A DNA stretch of 64,000 bases from Strongylocentrotus purpuratus. Lineage: Eukaryota; Echinodermata; Echinoidea; Camarodonta; Strongylocentrotidae. A model generated the notes under the pieces. That model was not told where the DNA came from and ran no database searches. It was given only the letters and a program-made list of their open reading frames with translations. The stretch is taken from contig NW_022145596.1 of assembly GCF_000002235.5 (NCBI RefSeq), positions 29,115,867 to 29,179,866 on the forward strand. The letters run 5' to 3'. Positions 25,401 to 33,249 of the stretch are shown one piece after another (position 1 is the first letter of the stretch; each line of letters begins with the position of its first letter). A program made the translations under genes and the position numbers.

Positions 25401-28400
25401 TGGCTCCCCATTCAATTTCGCATCCAGTTCAAAGTTCTTCTTTTAACCTTCAAGTCTCTTCATGGTCATGCCCCAAATTATCTTTCTGAACTGATTCAAT
25501 TATACACACCCAATAGGCCCCTTCGTTCTGCAAATCAAACTCTCTTGACCGTTAAAAAAGCAAAAACAAAATACTTTGGTGATAGGTCCTTTTCATGCTC
25601 TGCTCCACGTCTGTGGAATTCTCTCCCAGCCTCCATTCGTTCCATCTCTGATATTACTTTGTTTCGATCCAAATTAAAAACCTACCTAATGGAAAATGCA
25701 TATTCTACCTAGCTTTTAAATTGTTACCTAGTTCTTAAATTGTTACCTAGTTCTTATATTGTTACCTTACCTTGTTATCTTATGTTTCATAATTTCACTT
25801 TCATTCATTTGTTTTCTTGTCATTACTCTGTTAAGTTTTAATTGTATCAATATCGTAAAGCGCTTTGATATAAATGTTTTATGAAAAGCGCTATATAAGT
25901 AAAAGTTATTATTATTATTATTACTAAAAAACTATGTTAAAACCTTGTGGGCCGTAACTCTCGAAGTAAATACAATACAAAATGTCAAATACATCTTGCA
26001 ATAAAAAAAAACATAATCTCATGACCACACTTCTGTATTGTTTATACATTTGTACCTGGGTCCAAGTTATTAGGAAATTTGAGTCCCAAAAATGTTTGTT
26101 ACCAATTATAATGGAATTATGAACATCATGAATATAAAAAGTGAAATAATCTTTGAAACTTTTATTGTATCTAAGTAATATTATGGCTCTTAACTTGATA
26201 TCAGACATATGAAAATTGTTAATGTAGTTCTTATTCATGGGACAAAATTTGTTAGACTTACCTTTAGTTTATGGAGAGTTTTATTGGGGCTACCAAATTG
26301 CATTGATACAATTATCAGATATATATGAAAGCCAGTGATGTAGTCAACTTGCCCACTTAATAGCAAAATAACATTCTTCTTTTATGTGTTTATAAAGTTA
26401 GTCTCAATGATGTTCAAATTTCATTTCAATATATTTAGTGATGACTTTTAATTTCTTTTGGCGGAGTTCCAATATTTTAAGAAAAAAATTGAAAACAAAA
26501 AGCTGGTAAATAAATGTGTGCATGATTGATTTTGCTAATCATAATTAATTTTTTGCTCATCATGATATATTTTATTTGTCATCATTATTTTGCTGAACAT
26601 GATTTATTTTTTCACTTTCCATCACCCATCCACTTATAGTACACCCATGGTATAAAAACTGAAAGATAATTCCTCATTGTTGAAAAGCTTTCAAGGATAT
26701 ATTATTTCAGGAATCCAGGACATCACACTTATGTCTAGTTTCCTTATTTATGTTGCTTGAAGAAACATTCAATGGGAGGCTTCTAAAAATAGGCTTGAAT
26801 CTCATGCGATTTCGCACAGTACTTAAAGGCTAAGTCCACTCCAACAATAATTTGCTGTTAATAGATGCAGAAATACAAGAGAAACAGAGGATTAAAGATT
26901 TAGTCATCTGCTTGGAGCCAGAAGGGTGTTATCGCGTATCCTTTCACAGAGAGTTAGAGGCCTTCTGGCTCCAAACAGATGTAATAGTCTCTTGAAGTGG
27001 GTGGGTCAGCAGTTTCCATGCGCAGAAGTTAAAGTTCGCCGAAGTCAGACTTAGTGGAAATACCATTAATTGGTATACAAGTCTGCACACAGCAAACTCG
27101 TAGTCCACTCAATAAATACCCCCTCGTCTCTCGGAGAGTGGTACACATGTCAGATAAGGACTTTACCCGAAGGGGAAATAACAGAGCATTACATATATAA
27201 AAGCTTGTTGGTCATAAAATCTGAATGCTAATCCCAGTGATTGACAACACCTGTTATTATGTTAACACCCGAACAGTGTCAAATTCCCCACGAGGCTCCA
27301 CTTTTATATGTCTTTAATAAGGAACTCTTTCGTGCTGTACTGGTGTCATACATGTGTCACAAGTATTTAGCCTATGGGTATTTATAGAATTTAAATGAGT
27401 AGAAACACCTAAGAGTGTAACAGACTTAATATTTATTAGTATGTCATCTTTTATCACACAAGGAGATGACCTGAGAAATATAAATACTCTTTGTTTATAC
27501 TCTAAATTGTTCTTTCAAATGAAACAGAACGAACTTCAGTGATGAAACAACTAGAATTGCTTTTAACCCCAAAAAAGACTATTTTGAAGAAGCTTTTACA
27601 AGTATCAACTGACAATTACTGAATTCTGTGATTCCCATAGACTTGATACAGAGACCAAACTGATCCCATCAGCAATCGGTTAAGAACTTGGTAGTGGTTG
27701 AGAAGACCACACAAAATGGCACTTATGATATTACTTTTCTACTGCAATAAACCTGTACTGCGACAGGAAAAAAAGTTGTGTAAAAAATTCCTTCTTCCTC
27801 GTTTTGATGAAGAATTTTATGTTTCCTTGTTTCAGATGAAGTTACAACAAGGAATCCAGACGAAAGCCAAGAAAATACAGCGGAGACAGGATGCATACTG
27901 CCCCCTACTGGTCACATTCATCCGAGGTAGGGACATATTTAGAATATTACACCTAGCTTGTGGTTGCAGTATATGCTGTTTTCAAAATGGACTCTTCTAA
28001 TACTTAGTGCAGAGTTGTTTTACTCGTCATTGATAATGATAAACTTTACTCCCAACCATGTGATTTGTAGTCTTCAATCATCTGTTGCTCACCACTAGGA
28101 ATTCATTTAATTTTCAGTTGTGATTATAAAGTAATAGAAATGACTTTCATCCCATTCTTTGTTATGTTAGCAAACTTTAGTCGATTACGTGTTGTAGTTT
28201 GTCTCGGGGAAAATAATTTTGAAACTCTGCGTGTTCACAACGTCACTCATGAGATTTGATAGCAACAGTTGAAAACATTTTCGAAAACATCAAATATTCC
28301 TGTCAGGGGGTTGGAAATACATGTAGGTACTATTATAATCCCCCCCCCCCCTTAAGTACAGTTGCAGTTTTTACAGTAAGTTTCATTCACTTAATGAATG

Positions 28401-29256
28401 TAAAAAGAAAAGGAAAAAAAAGGACAGTGATAAAAAAGTGATGTTGTGAACAAAAAGATTGACATTTCTCTATCAACCGTAGGGTTGAAGGTTGTCGTTT
28501 CATTTTTAAAAAAAATTAGAAGTGATTTATTGACTTCTCAACTACAGGCAAAAGCTTATCAAAATTCCCTCTGTTTTGTTCTGCTACATGTAATATTTAG
28601 GTATTTCCTTAGTTAAGTATTTTTCTCAAATTCTCTCTGACATTTTCATGTTTGTCAAATGATGATTTTTAAAGAAAAAAAACTTTTAAAACCTTTTTCT
28701 CATCAGATCAAACTTGGAAGCGAAATGTTCAGTGTTCAACTGCTCATCTCTGGCGGCCAGTGCTGTTTACGTCCGTTGTAAGCACTGCACCCGAGTGTTC
28801 TGTCAGAGCTGCGTCCATCACTCATCAAGCGCTCGTCGCTGCTACAAACGCCCTCGTGGTCACAGCTTCGTCCTCTTCGCACATTCCTCGTCTCAAACTA
28901 ACACTTCCTCCAACAACAACAACAACTCTATTACCCATTCAGCTGCTGTTTCTCAGGAAAGTCATCGACACCGCAGGCATCACCATGGTTACCATCATCA
29001 TCATCATCAATCTGGTAGTAGGCATCAGCACAACTCCTCGTCTCGGCGCCACCATCATCATCAGCATCCTTCGCATCACCATGACAACCAGGAGTTCTCC
29101 CAGCATCAGCACCAGCGGAGGGACTACCGTCGCAGCAGGAGCAGGGGTCAACACAGGTCGGGTGGTCAGGAGTTCGACGAAGGTCATGTTAGGGTCCAAA
29201 GGGAAGGGCATCATTCGCGAGTGATGGAAAGATTCTTTGAAGATCTCATTATCTAG
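7269..29256 (+). CDS. TRIM-like coiled-coil protein with C-terminal SPATA2-type zinc finger (eight 3' exons)
   Basis: Eight exons, 7269-7405, 10413-10518, 12798-12933, 13283-13499, 18023-18222, 21050-21379, 27836-27926 and 28707-29256, join with AG/GT borders and matching phases into one open frame of 588 residues (1767 nt) ending at TAG. The first ~130 residues resemble the coiled coil and following FSPC-type segment after the B-boxes of TRIM/RBCC proteins. A polar Ser/Asp/Glu-rich middle follows. The end carries C-x4-C-x11-C-x2-C-x4-C-x2-C-x9-C-x6-H, then a His/Gln/Arg-rich tail. SPATA2, as I recall it, ends with the same CxxC-x4-CxxC spacing and a CYK-x4-H-x-F motif. RING and B-boxes, if present, are encoded upstream. 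A ubiquitin or signalling role is only suggested by family. The chain starts in phase 0 with no proven start codon, so it is 5'-partial. Confidence 0.8.
7406..10412. other. Intron, no recognised element
   Basis: AT-rich; no coding exon, RNA gene or clear terminal repeats were seen. Short open frames here lack splice or codon support. Confidence 0.5.
10413..10518 (+). CDS. Exon 2: coiled-coil continuation
   Basis: Acceptor GTCATTCATAG, donor AAG/GTATTG. It completes the split Arg codon and encodes RIGELMDRVEQLKMACQSF, then DYEVVLKMDSLK, the end of a TRIM-type coiled coil. It ends in phase 0. Confidence 0.8.
10605..11035 (-). repeat. Old tRNA-derived SINE, degraded and split
   Basis: The stretch starts with AATAATAATGGT, has TTACCTTGGCTTTAGCC, and ends near 11030 with a decayed version of the tRNA-like head (GGCATGGTTGGGACATGAT, then GTATCCACTAGACCATGA). 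Order and spacing resemble the younger SINE at 21525-21808, so this is the same family on the minus strand. Unrelated sequence in the middle makes exact limits uncertain. Confidence 0.6.
11036..12567. other. Intron remainder, nothing clear
   Basis: AT-rich sequence with a G run at about 12281-12297. No gene or complete repeat recognised. Confidence 0.45.
12568..12772 (+). repeat. MITE B, copy 1 (TTAA-flanked)
   Basis: About 205 bp beginning TTTAAAGGCCCTCTGTACT and ending TTACAGTGGGACTTAAA, an imperfect inverted repeat with TTAA at each edge. The core GAGGATCATGGGGGACCAA matches copies at 18232-18427 (inverted) and 31983-32179. TTAA edges fit piggyBac-type targets. It ends 25 bp before an exon. 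Confidence 0.85.
12798..12933 (+). CDS. Exon 3: post-coiled-coil segment with FSPC motif
   Basis: Acceptor TTCCCCATCATGTAG, donor AAG/GTAGGA. Encodes CDIETFIAELPKHDFSPCAR followed by a short helical stretch. In TRIM proteins a similar segment lies between coiled coil and C-terminal domain. The acceptor lies only 25 bp after the end of a MITE (12568-12772). Ends in phase 1. Confidence 0.78.
12943..13118. repeat. GGA/GA-rich microsatellite
   Basis: Nearly pure purine on the plus strand, with GGA, AGGGAAGG and GAGGAG blocks. It lies just inside the intron after exon 3. Open frames on both strands are low-complexity artefacts. Confidence 0.95.
13283..13499 (+). CDS. Exon 4: polar low-complexity linker
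   Basis: Acceptor TTTGTCAACAACAG, donor TAG/GTAAAT. About 72 residues rich in Gln, Asp, Glu and Ser with no recognisable domain. Its GC content and balanced codon use contrast with the flanking AT-rich introns and support coding. Phases match exons 3 and 5. Confidence 0.75.
13572..13835. repeat. GAT/AAT microsatellite
   Basis: GATGATGATGATAATTATG and similar trinucleotide runs interrupted near 13675-13760, resuming to about 13835. Predicted Asp/Asn- or Met/Ile-rich peptides are artefacts. Confidence 0.9.
13836..17486. other. Long intron with one MITE, otherwise nothing recognised
   Basis: Apart from the MITE at 14623-14996, no repeat ends, RNA gene or exon was supported. Sequence is AT-rich. 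Confidence 0.45.
14623..14996 (+). repeat. MITE A, copy 1 (TTAA-flanked)
   Basis: Begins TTAAAGGTAAAGACCAGT and ends ACTGGTCTTTACCTTTAA, an 18-bp inverted repeat including TTAA on each side; 374 bp with no coding capacity. A second full copy is at 44156-44558 and a broken one at 4850-4987. The TTAA edges suggest mobilisation by a piggyBac-like transposase, which is inference. Confidence 0.9.
17487..17961. repeat. MITE-like element with 17-bp terminal inverted repeats
   Basis: GACTTGGTAACATTGTT at the left and its exact complement AACAATGTTACCAAGTC at the right, 475 bp apart. No coding sequence. TTAA follows a few bases beyond the right end (17964-17967), but the left edge is altered. Confidence 0.75.
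18023..18222 (+). CDS. Exon 5: basic and Cys-containing linker
   Basis: Acceptor TTTGATATTCAG; the donor AAG/GTTGGT is weaker than the others. Encodes about 67 residues including PDVIIFDSVGDLDEIDPSV and a Cys-x5-Cys-x-Cys stretch, then Arg-rich sequence. No domain recognised. It is squeezed between two MITEs, 61 bp after one and 9 bp before the other. Confidence 0.72.
18232..18427 (-). repeat. MITE B, copy 2
   Basis: Inverted copy of the 12568-12772 element, from TTTAAAGCCCCCCTGCACT to GCAGATAGGCTTTAA, with the core TTGGTCCCCCATGGTTCCC. It starts nine bases after the exon 5 donor. Confidence 0.85.
18596..18927. repeat. Harbinger-like MITE, strongly palindromic
   Basis: The 18-bp terminal repeat GGCGAGGCGTCAAAAATA has its exact complement at 18910-18927, and the trinucleotide TTA flanks both ends (18593-18595, 18928-18930), matching the 3-bp TWA target duplications of PIF/Harbinger elements. 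The GC-rich interior folds on itself through GCCGG and AGCC blocks, unlike the AT-rich surroundings. Confidence 0.85.
19003..19153. repeat. hAT-type MITE with 8-bp target duplication
   Basis: Terminal repeats CAGGCGCGTAC and GTACGCGCCTG enclose 151 bp containing long G and C runs and GGTTTGGGGGGTTAAACCCC. The octamer GGCCTAAC lies directly outside both ends (18995-19002 and 19154-19161). CAGG...CCTG ends and an 8-bp duplication fit hAT elements. Confidence 0.92.
19162..21049. other. Intron remainder, nothing recognised
   Basis: AT-rich; a short stretch rich in ACAAAACA at 20530-20625. No exon or repeat ends supported. Confidence 0.45.
21050..21379 (+). CDS. Exon 6: acidic Ser-rich linker
   Basis: Acceptor TTTTGTATTGTCTACAG, donor CTG/GTGGGT. 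Encodes 110 residues rich in Ser, Asp, Glu and Gly, probably disordered. The donor at 21380 was chosen over one 4 bp later because it keeps exon 7 in the frame that joins the zinc-finger exon. Confidence 0.75.
21525..21808 (-). repeat. tRNA-derived SINE with LINE-like 3' tail
   Basis: On the minus strand the head reads GTCGTGGTCGAGTGAATA (A-box like) and, further on, GTGGTTCGAGTCCCGCCA, a good RNA polymerase III B box. The far end reads GCGCTATATAAGAAG and finishes in a short ATT repeat. The body includes the conserved ACCTGGGTTGAGTG block also found at 30270-30440. Its 3' end matches that of the LINE 150 bp away. Confidence 0.88.
22177..24075 (+). CDS. LINE protein: 2A-like leader and AP endonuclease
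   Basis: 632 residues. Residues 1-20 are hydrophobic; residues 73-81 read GDVCPNPGP, the core of 2A ribosome-skipping peptides. A basic region near 150-165 (RKRTRRKRRGGK) follows. The endonuclease spans about 225-455, with motifs in order: GLWNARSL, TESWL, YRPP, GDFNIH, THIKGHTLDL and SDHS, so its metal-binding and catalytic residues appear present. The frame ends at TGA 24073-24075, just where the linker to reverse transcriptase should continue. Relative to the usual FFDNKI at this point, loss of one A in the run at 24059-24063 would explain the break (inference). Confidence 0.9.
   Translation: MELLKLLSIHLIVLVCSHSLPNFQLSCITHTYMYKDLQTFSNYPTLLRKFSGLPIPYYANASSSFHLQLMKCGDVCPNPGPNEHDGSVDENISTSTPTRSNVIHHYDPGYMKSINQTSWIMTHATLPTNVRSLIQELGISQHDEGRSLKRKRTRRKRRGGKPRQNLNSSLIMPQSAHVARPHEINIPVVITSRAPRASAPLSKHPSQHLRKIPAATSLQGNKISLTRVGLWNARSLMNKETEVCDFIISECLDVLAVTESWLRGDGRDGPTIADIQNTLQDFKLLKLPRKGKRGGGLCVILRNSFSPKMKPHVFDTFECLEVTLRSGQSNDQRSLSLFVIYRPPSCSRGQSFGRFLVEFSELLESVNLLINQVVILGDFNIHVDNKTNADANNFKDLLESAGLSQLISQPTHIKGHTLDLVIMRETDQSIRDIVVTQTLPSDHSAIIFSLPFMRPPITTKIVHAHKLRELDIDQFKLDITQSFEAVTKLEEMDIDQKVDVFNNSLASNLDRHAPIKQRKVKLRPYAPWYNHEIRKAKQALRARERRWKKTRCSSTTVVSDDLKKATREYNQLVNSFRSQHLHELISTSNSKQLFNVIDRMTAEKPSKSLPSYQSSAEITQKFSKFFDNKFIY
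22393..22419 (+). other. 2A-like ribosome-skipping motif
   Basis: Codons encode G-D-V-C-P-N-P-G-P at residues 73-81 of the LINE protein. Consensus 2A cores are D-V/I-E-x-N-P-G-P with skipping before the last Pro. Here the usual Glu is Cys, so activity is uncertain. Confidence 0.7.
24072..25712 (+). CDS. LINE reverse transcriptase, in a shifted frame
   Basis: About 546 residues in the frame one base off from the endonuclease. Reverse-transcriptase blocks in order: RPISNLPFLGKVVERV, LLDLTSAFDTVDH (first Asp), GVPQGSVVGPVLF and MIYADDTQLY (catalytic Asp pair), then the L2/CR1-type C-terminal region with LHWLPIQFRIQFKVL and SAPRLWNSLP. TAG follows TYLMENAYST. The nominal start is only where the frame opens; in intact relatives this is one protein with the endonuclease. 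Confidence 0.9.
   Translation: MRSSFTSSSNIAEVEVSDHHLDKFAPVSQADVLKIIKSHKMKSCDLDPLPAPILSQCIELLVPAITDITNDSLECGVFPSALKSALIHPTLKRPSLDAENLRNFRPISNLPFLGKVVERVVSNQFTEYLTANSLLASRQSAYRKNHSVETALLRVQDDILRALDTGDDAILILLDLTSAFDTVDHRVLISRLETRFGVSGTATKWFKSYITGRYQQVIIDGSRSDPTLLRWGVPQGSVVGPVLFTCYSTPLEDIIHSHGFSSMIYADDTQLYITVKSGQILQMLQKLEDCLHAICSWLTENFLLLNDNKMEVLHLFSHRRRNTIEVPPIQITNGSVNSSKTVVNLGVTFDQNLSMRPHVNSICRKASFALRKIGKIRKFLSKSSTEILVHAFISSLLDSCNSLLHGIPEKDMAKLQRIQNSAARLVSLTKKHDHITPTLKQLHWLPIQFRIQFKVLLLTFKSLHGHAPNYLSELIQLYTPNRPLRSANQTLLTVKKAKTKYFGDRSFSCSAPRLWNSLPASIRSISDITLFRSKLKTYLMENAYST
26905..26981. repeat. Hairpin with 21-bp arms
   Basis: CATCTGCTTGGAGCCAGAAG at 26905 pairs with CTTCTGGCTCCAAACAGATG ending at 26981, with one mismatch and a 35-base loop. 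It sits in a patch (26826-27010) resembling a MITE that starts TTAAAGGCTAAGTCC, but no matching right end was found. Confidence 0.75.
27836..27926 (+). CDS. Exon 7: short linker exon
   Basis: Acceptor TTTCCTTGTTTCAG, donor GAG/GTAGGG. Phase 1 entry gives DEVTTRNPDESQENTAETG and exit in phase 2, matching exon 8. The alternative frame from the ATG at 27836 would not join exon 8 in frame, so it was not used. Confidence 0.7.
28330..28690 (+). repeat. Intron segment duplicated at 63365-63680
   Basis: Shares long blocks with the distant copy, including GTGATGTTGTGAACAAAAAG, GATTGACATTTCTCTA and TCTGTTTTGTTCTGCTACAT, with moderate divergence. It ends just before the exon 8 acceptor. Either a dispersed repeat or a piece of a segmental duplication. 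Confidence 0.85.
28707..29256 (+). CDS. Exon 8: SPATA2-type zinc finger and His-rich tail, stop
   Basis: Acceptor CCTTTTTCTCATCAG. After SNLEAK comes a seven-Cys, one-His array including CKHCTRVFCQSC and CYKRPRGHSF, which I match to the C-terminal finger of SPATA2 from memory. About 130 residues follow, rich in His (clusters of 4-5), Ser, Gln and Arg. TAG at 29254-29256. This finger would bind zinc; its partner is unknown. Confidence 0.82.
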
Positions 29257-29511
29257 TCGTATTCTAGGTCAGGAGAAAACTTCTGTTAACATGATGACTA
29301 TGACTACTGAATTCTTATTCTCCTCATTGATCTAAAACAGGAACCTTCCAATAATAGTATGCAATGGGTTCATCTGGTAGTAACGATGTGATTTGAGTAT
29401 CAGATGCATTTTAAATAGACTTCAGTCCAAGCTGTCACATGCTTAACCCATAACCTACTGGAACCCGGTGGTCCTTTGTATTAAGCCTATGGCAATCAAT
29501 GAATGCAGTAG
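29257..29511 (+). other. Probable 3' untranslated region
   Basis: Sequence directly after the stop of the zinc-finger gene. I found no canonical AATAAA close by, so the polyadenylation point is not placed. Confidence 0.35.
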
Positions 29512-30144
29512 TTAACTCTTAAGCTGCCACCCATACAATGCACCCAGTGCCACAGTGCTAATCTCTATTGTGCCAGCAACAAAGCCCCTGCGTGCCAAGT
29601 TAATTTTAGGGTTGGTTCAAGTGCGTGTTTTTAAAATCTTTACTATGTTTGATCCACTATAACTTCTCATTCGTATGTTGTATAAACAAACATTGTACAT
29701 GAGAGTTGTAGGAAATTTCACCCTTTTTCCATTGATACCAATATCATTTCATGAATTTGTAATTTTGCTGAAGTAAATAAGCACTATCAGTGAGCTTTCG
29801 AACCAATCCAATGCGATGGGGAGGCATAATGATGATATATGATATCAAAAACAAATCTCTAAATTACTCGAGAAAATCCAATCTGACTGTTGTATACAAA
29901 GACGCGTAATCCAAAGCCGATAATCTGATGCACGCGACGGTACTTTCAATAGCGCTGCAAAAGCACTCAACACGGTGCAATGGGCATGAACAATAACTGT
30001 TATTACATCTGCGCGCTAGCGCGCACAAAGCACCGTAGCGGTGGCTCGCTAGCATGAACGTGGCTTTCAATCGATAGCACGCTCGCGTGCACATGGCACT
30101 ATAACAATAGCGCGCTAGCAGTCTCATGGCAGTGTAAGAGTTAA
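29512..30144. repeat. TTAA-flanked MITE, 633 bp
   Basis: Left end TTAACTCTTAAGCTGCCA, right end TGGCAGTGTAAGAGTTAA; 16 of 18 positions pair. The right half is rich in GCGCGCTAGCGCGC-like palindromes. No coding support. It lies 255 bp after the stop of the zinc-finger gene. Confidence 0.85.
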
Positions 30145-30269
30145 CAGGTTGAACAGATGAAGCATTAGCAATATTGTTGGACTATTTTTAAACTACATTA
30201 GATCCTTGTTATAATGGACTCTGAGGGACCCAGGTAGCTAATATACTGAAACCTTGTTATATCAGGGCT
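30145..30269. other. Short AT-rich spacer
   Basis: No feature recognised between the MITE and the SINE fragment. Confidence 0.4.
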
Positions 30270-30440
30270 TAAGAACAGTAGATTATGATAACGTTAACTG
30301 AGGGCCCTGCAATCACTCCGGCTTTGGCACAGCTTTCATGATAAGGCGCACAAGCCTTTAAGAAATTTCATCCTACCGGGTGCCCATTTATTCACCTGGG
30401 TGGAGAGTGACTAATGTAGATTCATGTCTTGTAACTTCTA
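30270..30440 (-). repeat. SINE fragment without tRNA head
   Basis: Contains CTCCGGCTTTGGCACAGC, ATTTCATCCTACCGGGTGCC and TTCACCTGGGTGGAGAGTG, matching the body of the SINE at 21525-21808 with substantial divergence. The tRNA-like head is missing. Confidence 0.75.
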
Positions 30441-31684
30441 AGAAGTGGATCGGCAATGATACTTTGTTATAAAGAGAGTTTGTTTTGAAAGTGTACTTTA
30501 TAACTAGGTTCCACGACATTAATCGTATTCGAATTCCCCCCTATGAAGAGAAATGATTTTAGAATTTCTCTCACATAGGTAAATTCCTTTTTTTGCTGAA
30601 ATAGGACCAAAGTTCTTCCCTGTAGTTTCCTTTGTCAAAAACATAACCTGAAATATGGCTGGAATATGGCTGAAAATCTAAGCATTGCTGTAAGGCAGCA
30701 ATTGAAGAAAATATTTATCTAGGTCTTAATCATGTATTTGGTGAAAACAACTAATAGTATTCTTTAGTGTAATTTCATTGATTCCTATAGATGGGATTAA
30801 GTGAAGTCTTGGAGTCATTTATTACTCTATTCAAAGCTAGTTAAGAGAGGTGTTAGCTCTGTACATGCATTCAAAAGTCGAAGATGAAATCATTTTGATG
30901 CAAGAACTGAAAAATGCATCACACTTTGAAAGATAAAAGAATGTAAATACATGTAATTGTAATATTGTAATTTAGACATTATAAATTATAGTTATTTCTA
31001 TTTAAATGTTGCTATAAGTATGAAAAAGATGCAAGCTGCTGCAATATGAGCAGATGTTCTTACAGTAATCTTTAATATGTCACTGCAGCTGTACAGATTA
31101 ATACTACCTTGAGATAACAAAAATATAAGCTACATTGTCTGACAATGATTGAGTAAGTTCAATAATAGATGTATTTATTCATGGTATGTTCTTCTGTGTT
31201 AAGTTCTTAAGTTATAGGGAGTGTCTGTTTATGCATGAATATGTTTTTTTCCCTCATTTTTTCACATGATCGAAATTGTATTTGATGTAATTGAAAAACC
31301 TGAACTGCCTTTATAAATCTGTTTACTGGTACTGAATGTCTTTGGGAATATTAATAATTTAGAAATAGTAGGATTAATTTTTGAGTGTAAATTTAAGCTT
31401 ATTTTCTTTAGAAATGAGGACAGGGTTAACCTAAACATTTTCTTTCCACTGGATGGACTTTAAACTATTTATTCATTGCTCTAAGTTTTTGTCAATATCT
31501 TGTTGGGACAAAATAATGCCTTGTGATCTTGTGTGTGAACTTAAAAAAATATGGACATTTCATTTTTTTTCTTTCTTATTAACTGTTGACACATAAGATT
31601 AAGAAATAGTGCATGCAATATATACAAATGTAAGTAGCTTATGTTGTGTATATTTTTGGTAAAAGTTACAAATGTAGATATATT
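30441..31684. other. AT-rich spacer, nothing recognised
   Basis: No exon, RNA gene or repeat ends supported. Confidence 0.45.
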
Positions 31685-31880
31685 GTAATTAGGGGAGTTT
31701 GCTCAGTCGGTAAAGTGTCTGCCTGTCGTAATTAGAGATCATGGGTTCGAATTCAACCCAGGCAGATGACTGAAGCCTGCTTTGTGTGTTAACGTGCCCC
31801 CCCCCCTTTTCTTAGATGCAGGCTATATTACAGTGGAAAAAACACTGCGTCCCTCAGATAGGACGTTATGAATTGTACTT
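31685..31880 (+). repeat. tRNA-derived SINE, plus strand
   Basis: The head has an A-box-like GTTTGCTCAGTCGGTAAAG and the B box GGTTCGAATTCAACC about 45 bp later, then a non-tRNA body including GATGCAGGCTATATTACAG and TAGGACGTTATGAATTG. The head is too irregular for a working tRNA and differs from the other SINE family here. Confidence 0.75.
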
Positions 31881-31982
31881 TGTCATAATAGAATAAGTTT
31901 GTACGTTACCATTGATTGTAAAGCTATGATAGATTGAAGGATATATGATTGATTTAATTCGTTGAGGAAGATTTCATTGTGC

Positions 31983-32179
31983 TTTAAAGACTGTCTGCAC
32001 TAGTTTGGCCAAGAGGGATTAGACCACCCTTCTGGTCACTGACAGGTGGTCATCTCATCAACTCAGCACTCAAATTACATAAGAAAAAGAGGATCATGGG
32101 GGACCAACTGGCACCACTTAGGCATTGTTTTCTATATAGAGGGAGTAAGTAGCAATGAGTAGTACAGTGGGGCTTTAAA
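31983..32179 (+). repeat. MITE B, copy 3
   Basis: Begins TTTAAAGACTGTCTGCACT and ends GTACAGTGGGGCTTTAAA; shares GAGGATCATGGGGGACCAA with copy 1. Confidence 0.85.
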
Positions 32180-33249
32180 ACTCATTTCATGTTTGTCCAG
32201 ATTCTGTCCCTTGATAGATATATTTATTTCTTCAGTCATCTTTGTTCCCCTCCCTTACACTCATCCCACACAGAGCACCCCAACTAAGCGCACAATCCCC
32301 GAAGAAAAATGAAAGGAATGCCTCCTTTTCAGTGTTGAGGGTATTTTATTTTCTCAGGGGATTGGGCACACAACACAGAAACAGTTCAGGCAGTGGACTA
32401 ATTTCTTGTAGACTCCAGCATAAGTATACTCTGAAACCATCCTCAATTTCCAAGAGATGCAACCAATTGTAGCTCTATGTTTAATACAGGGTCTCTATCT
32501 GAGTGATAAACATCTGTAAAAACTCAATAATGCAAATATTGGCTGAGTATTCTAAAGCAACCACTTTCAAAATGTGTTTCACTATAATATCATGGGCCGT
32601 ACCGGGATTGCTTAATTTAGCAGTCTGCTACGGGTAATTAAGGGTTTATGGTGTGCCCAGCAGCAGAGTACAAATGGTTATTGGGATGCACATCCAATAT
32701 TGGTAGACAAATTTGACCATTCCTAGACTACAATCTACTCAAACATTGCAGGCTGAACAATGTCCAAATATTTTGACAGGGATAGTTCAGTACTTCAACG
32801 AAGGACATACAATTTATTTCCATGCTTTGCGCTTCAAATGTGTATCTTTTTTATATGCAATACTGCAACGAAACGTCTTAATATGTACAGTAGATATTGT
32901 GTTTGGACTGGTAAAGGAGGGAGTATTGAATAAGGTAGATGTTCATATTTTTATGCAACAATGCGTTTCTTTCAATATAACCAAAGTAATTATTTTTCTT
33001 TACTTCATTCTTTCGAAACGAAATCATGTCGTCGTGACCAAAGTGCCCATCAATAATATATATATGCATCTCTTGTTGTATCAGTAATTGCAGATTATCA
33101 TAACGTATTCTTTCTATCTTTAGTATTCCTTCTTTCTGAGATTGATATTAAAAAACGCTGAAAATTAAACAAACATTTATTCTCTTGATGCTGATTGTGT
33201 TTTGTATTTAATTATTTTTTAAATTTCACTGACAATAGGAGCATGCTTG
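32180..33249. other. Spacer, nothing recognised
   Basis: AT-rich; open frames here lack codon or domain support. Confidence 0.4.

Larger units (their letters stand above)
21960..25925 (+). mobile_element. L2/CR1-like non-LTR retrotransposon, nearly complete
   Basis: Sense orientation inside the intron between exons 6 and 7. It carries an N-terminal segment with a 2A-like motif, an apurinic-type endonuclease, a reverse transcriptase and a 3' tail AAAGCGCTATATAAG followed by an ATT microsatellite to 25922. The 5' limit is uncertain; the start given is the approximate end of foreign sequence. Catalytic motifs of both enzymes are intact, and the only break I see is a frame change between endonuclease and reverse transcriptase, so the copy is young. 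Confidence 0.9.

Noticed and set aside
27836-28000. Exon 7 read from its ATG as a separate start
   Set aside because: That frame does not join exon 8, whereas the other frame links exons 6 and 8 in phase.
29864-30127. Cys-rich minus-strand frame (87 codons)
   Set aside because: Falls in the GCGCTAGC-rich half of a MITE; composition is from palindromic DNA.
31685-31760. Functional tRNA gene
   Set aside because: Boxes present but cloverleaf arms do not close; a SINE body follows directly.
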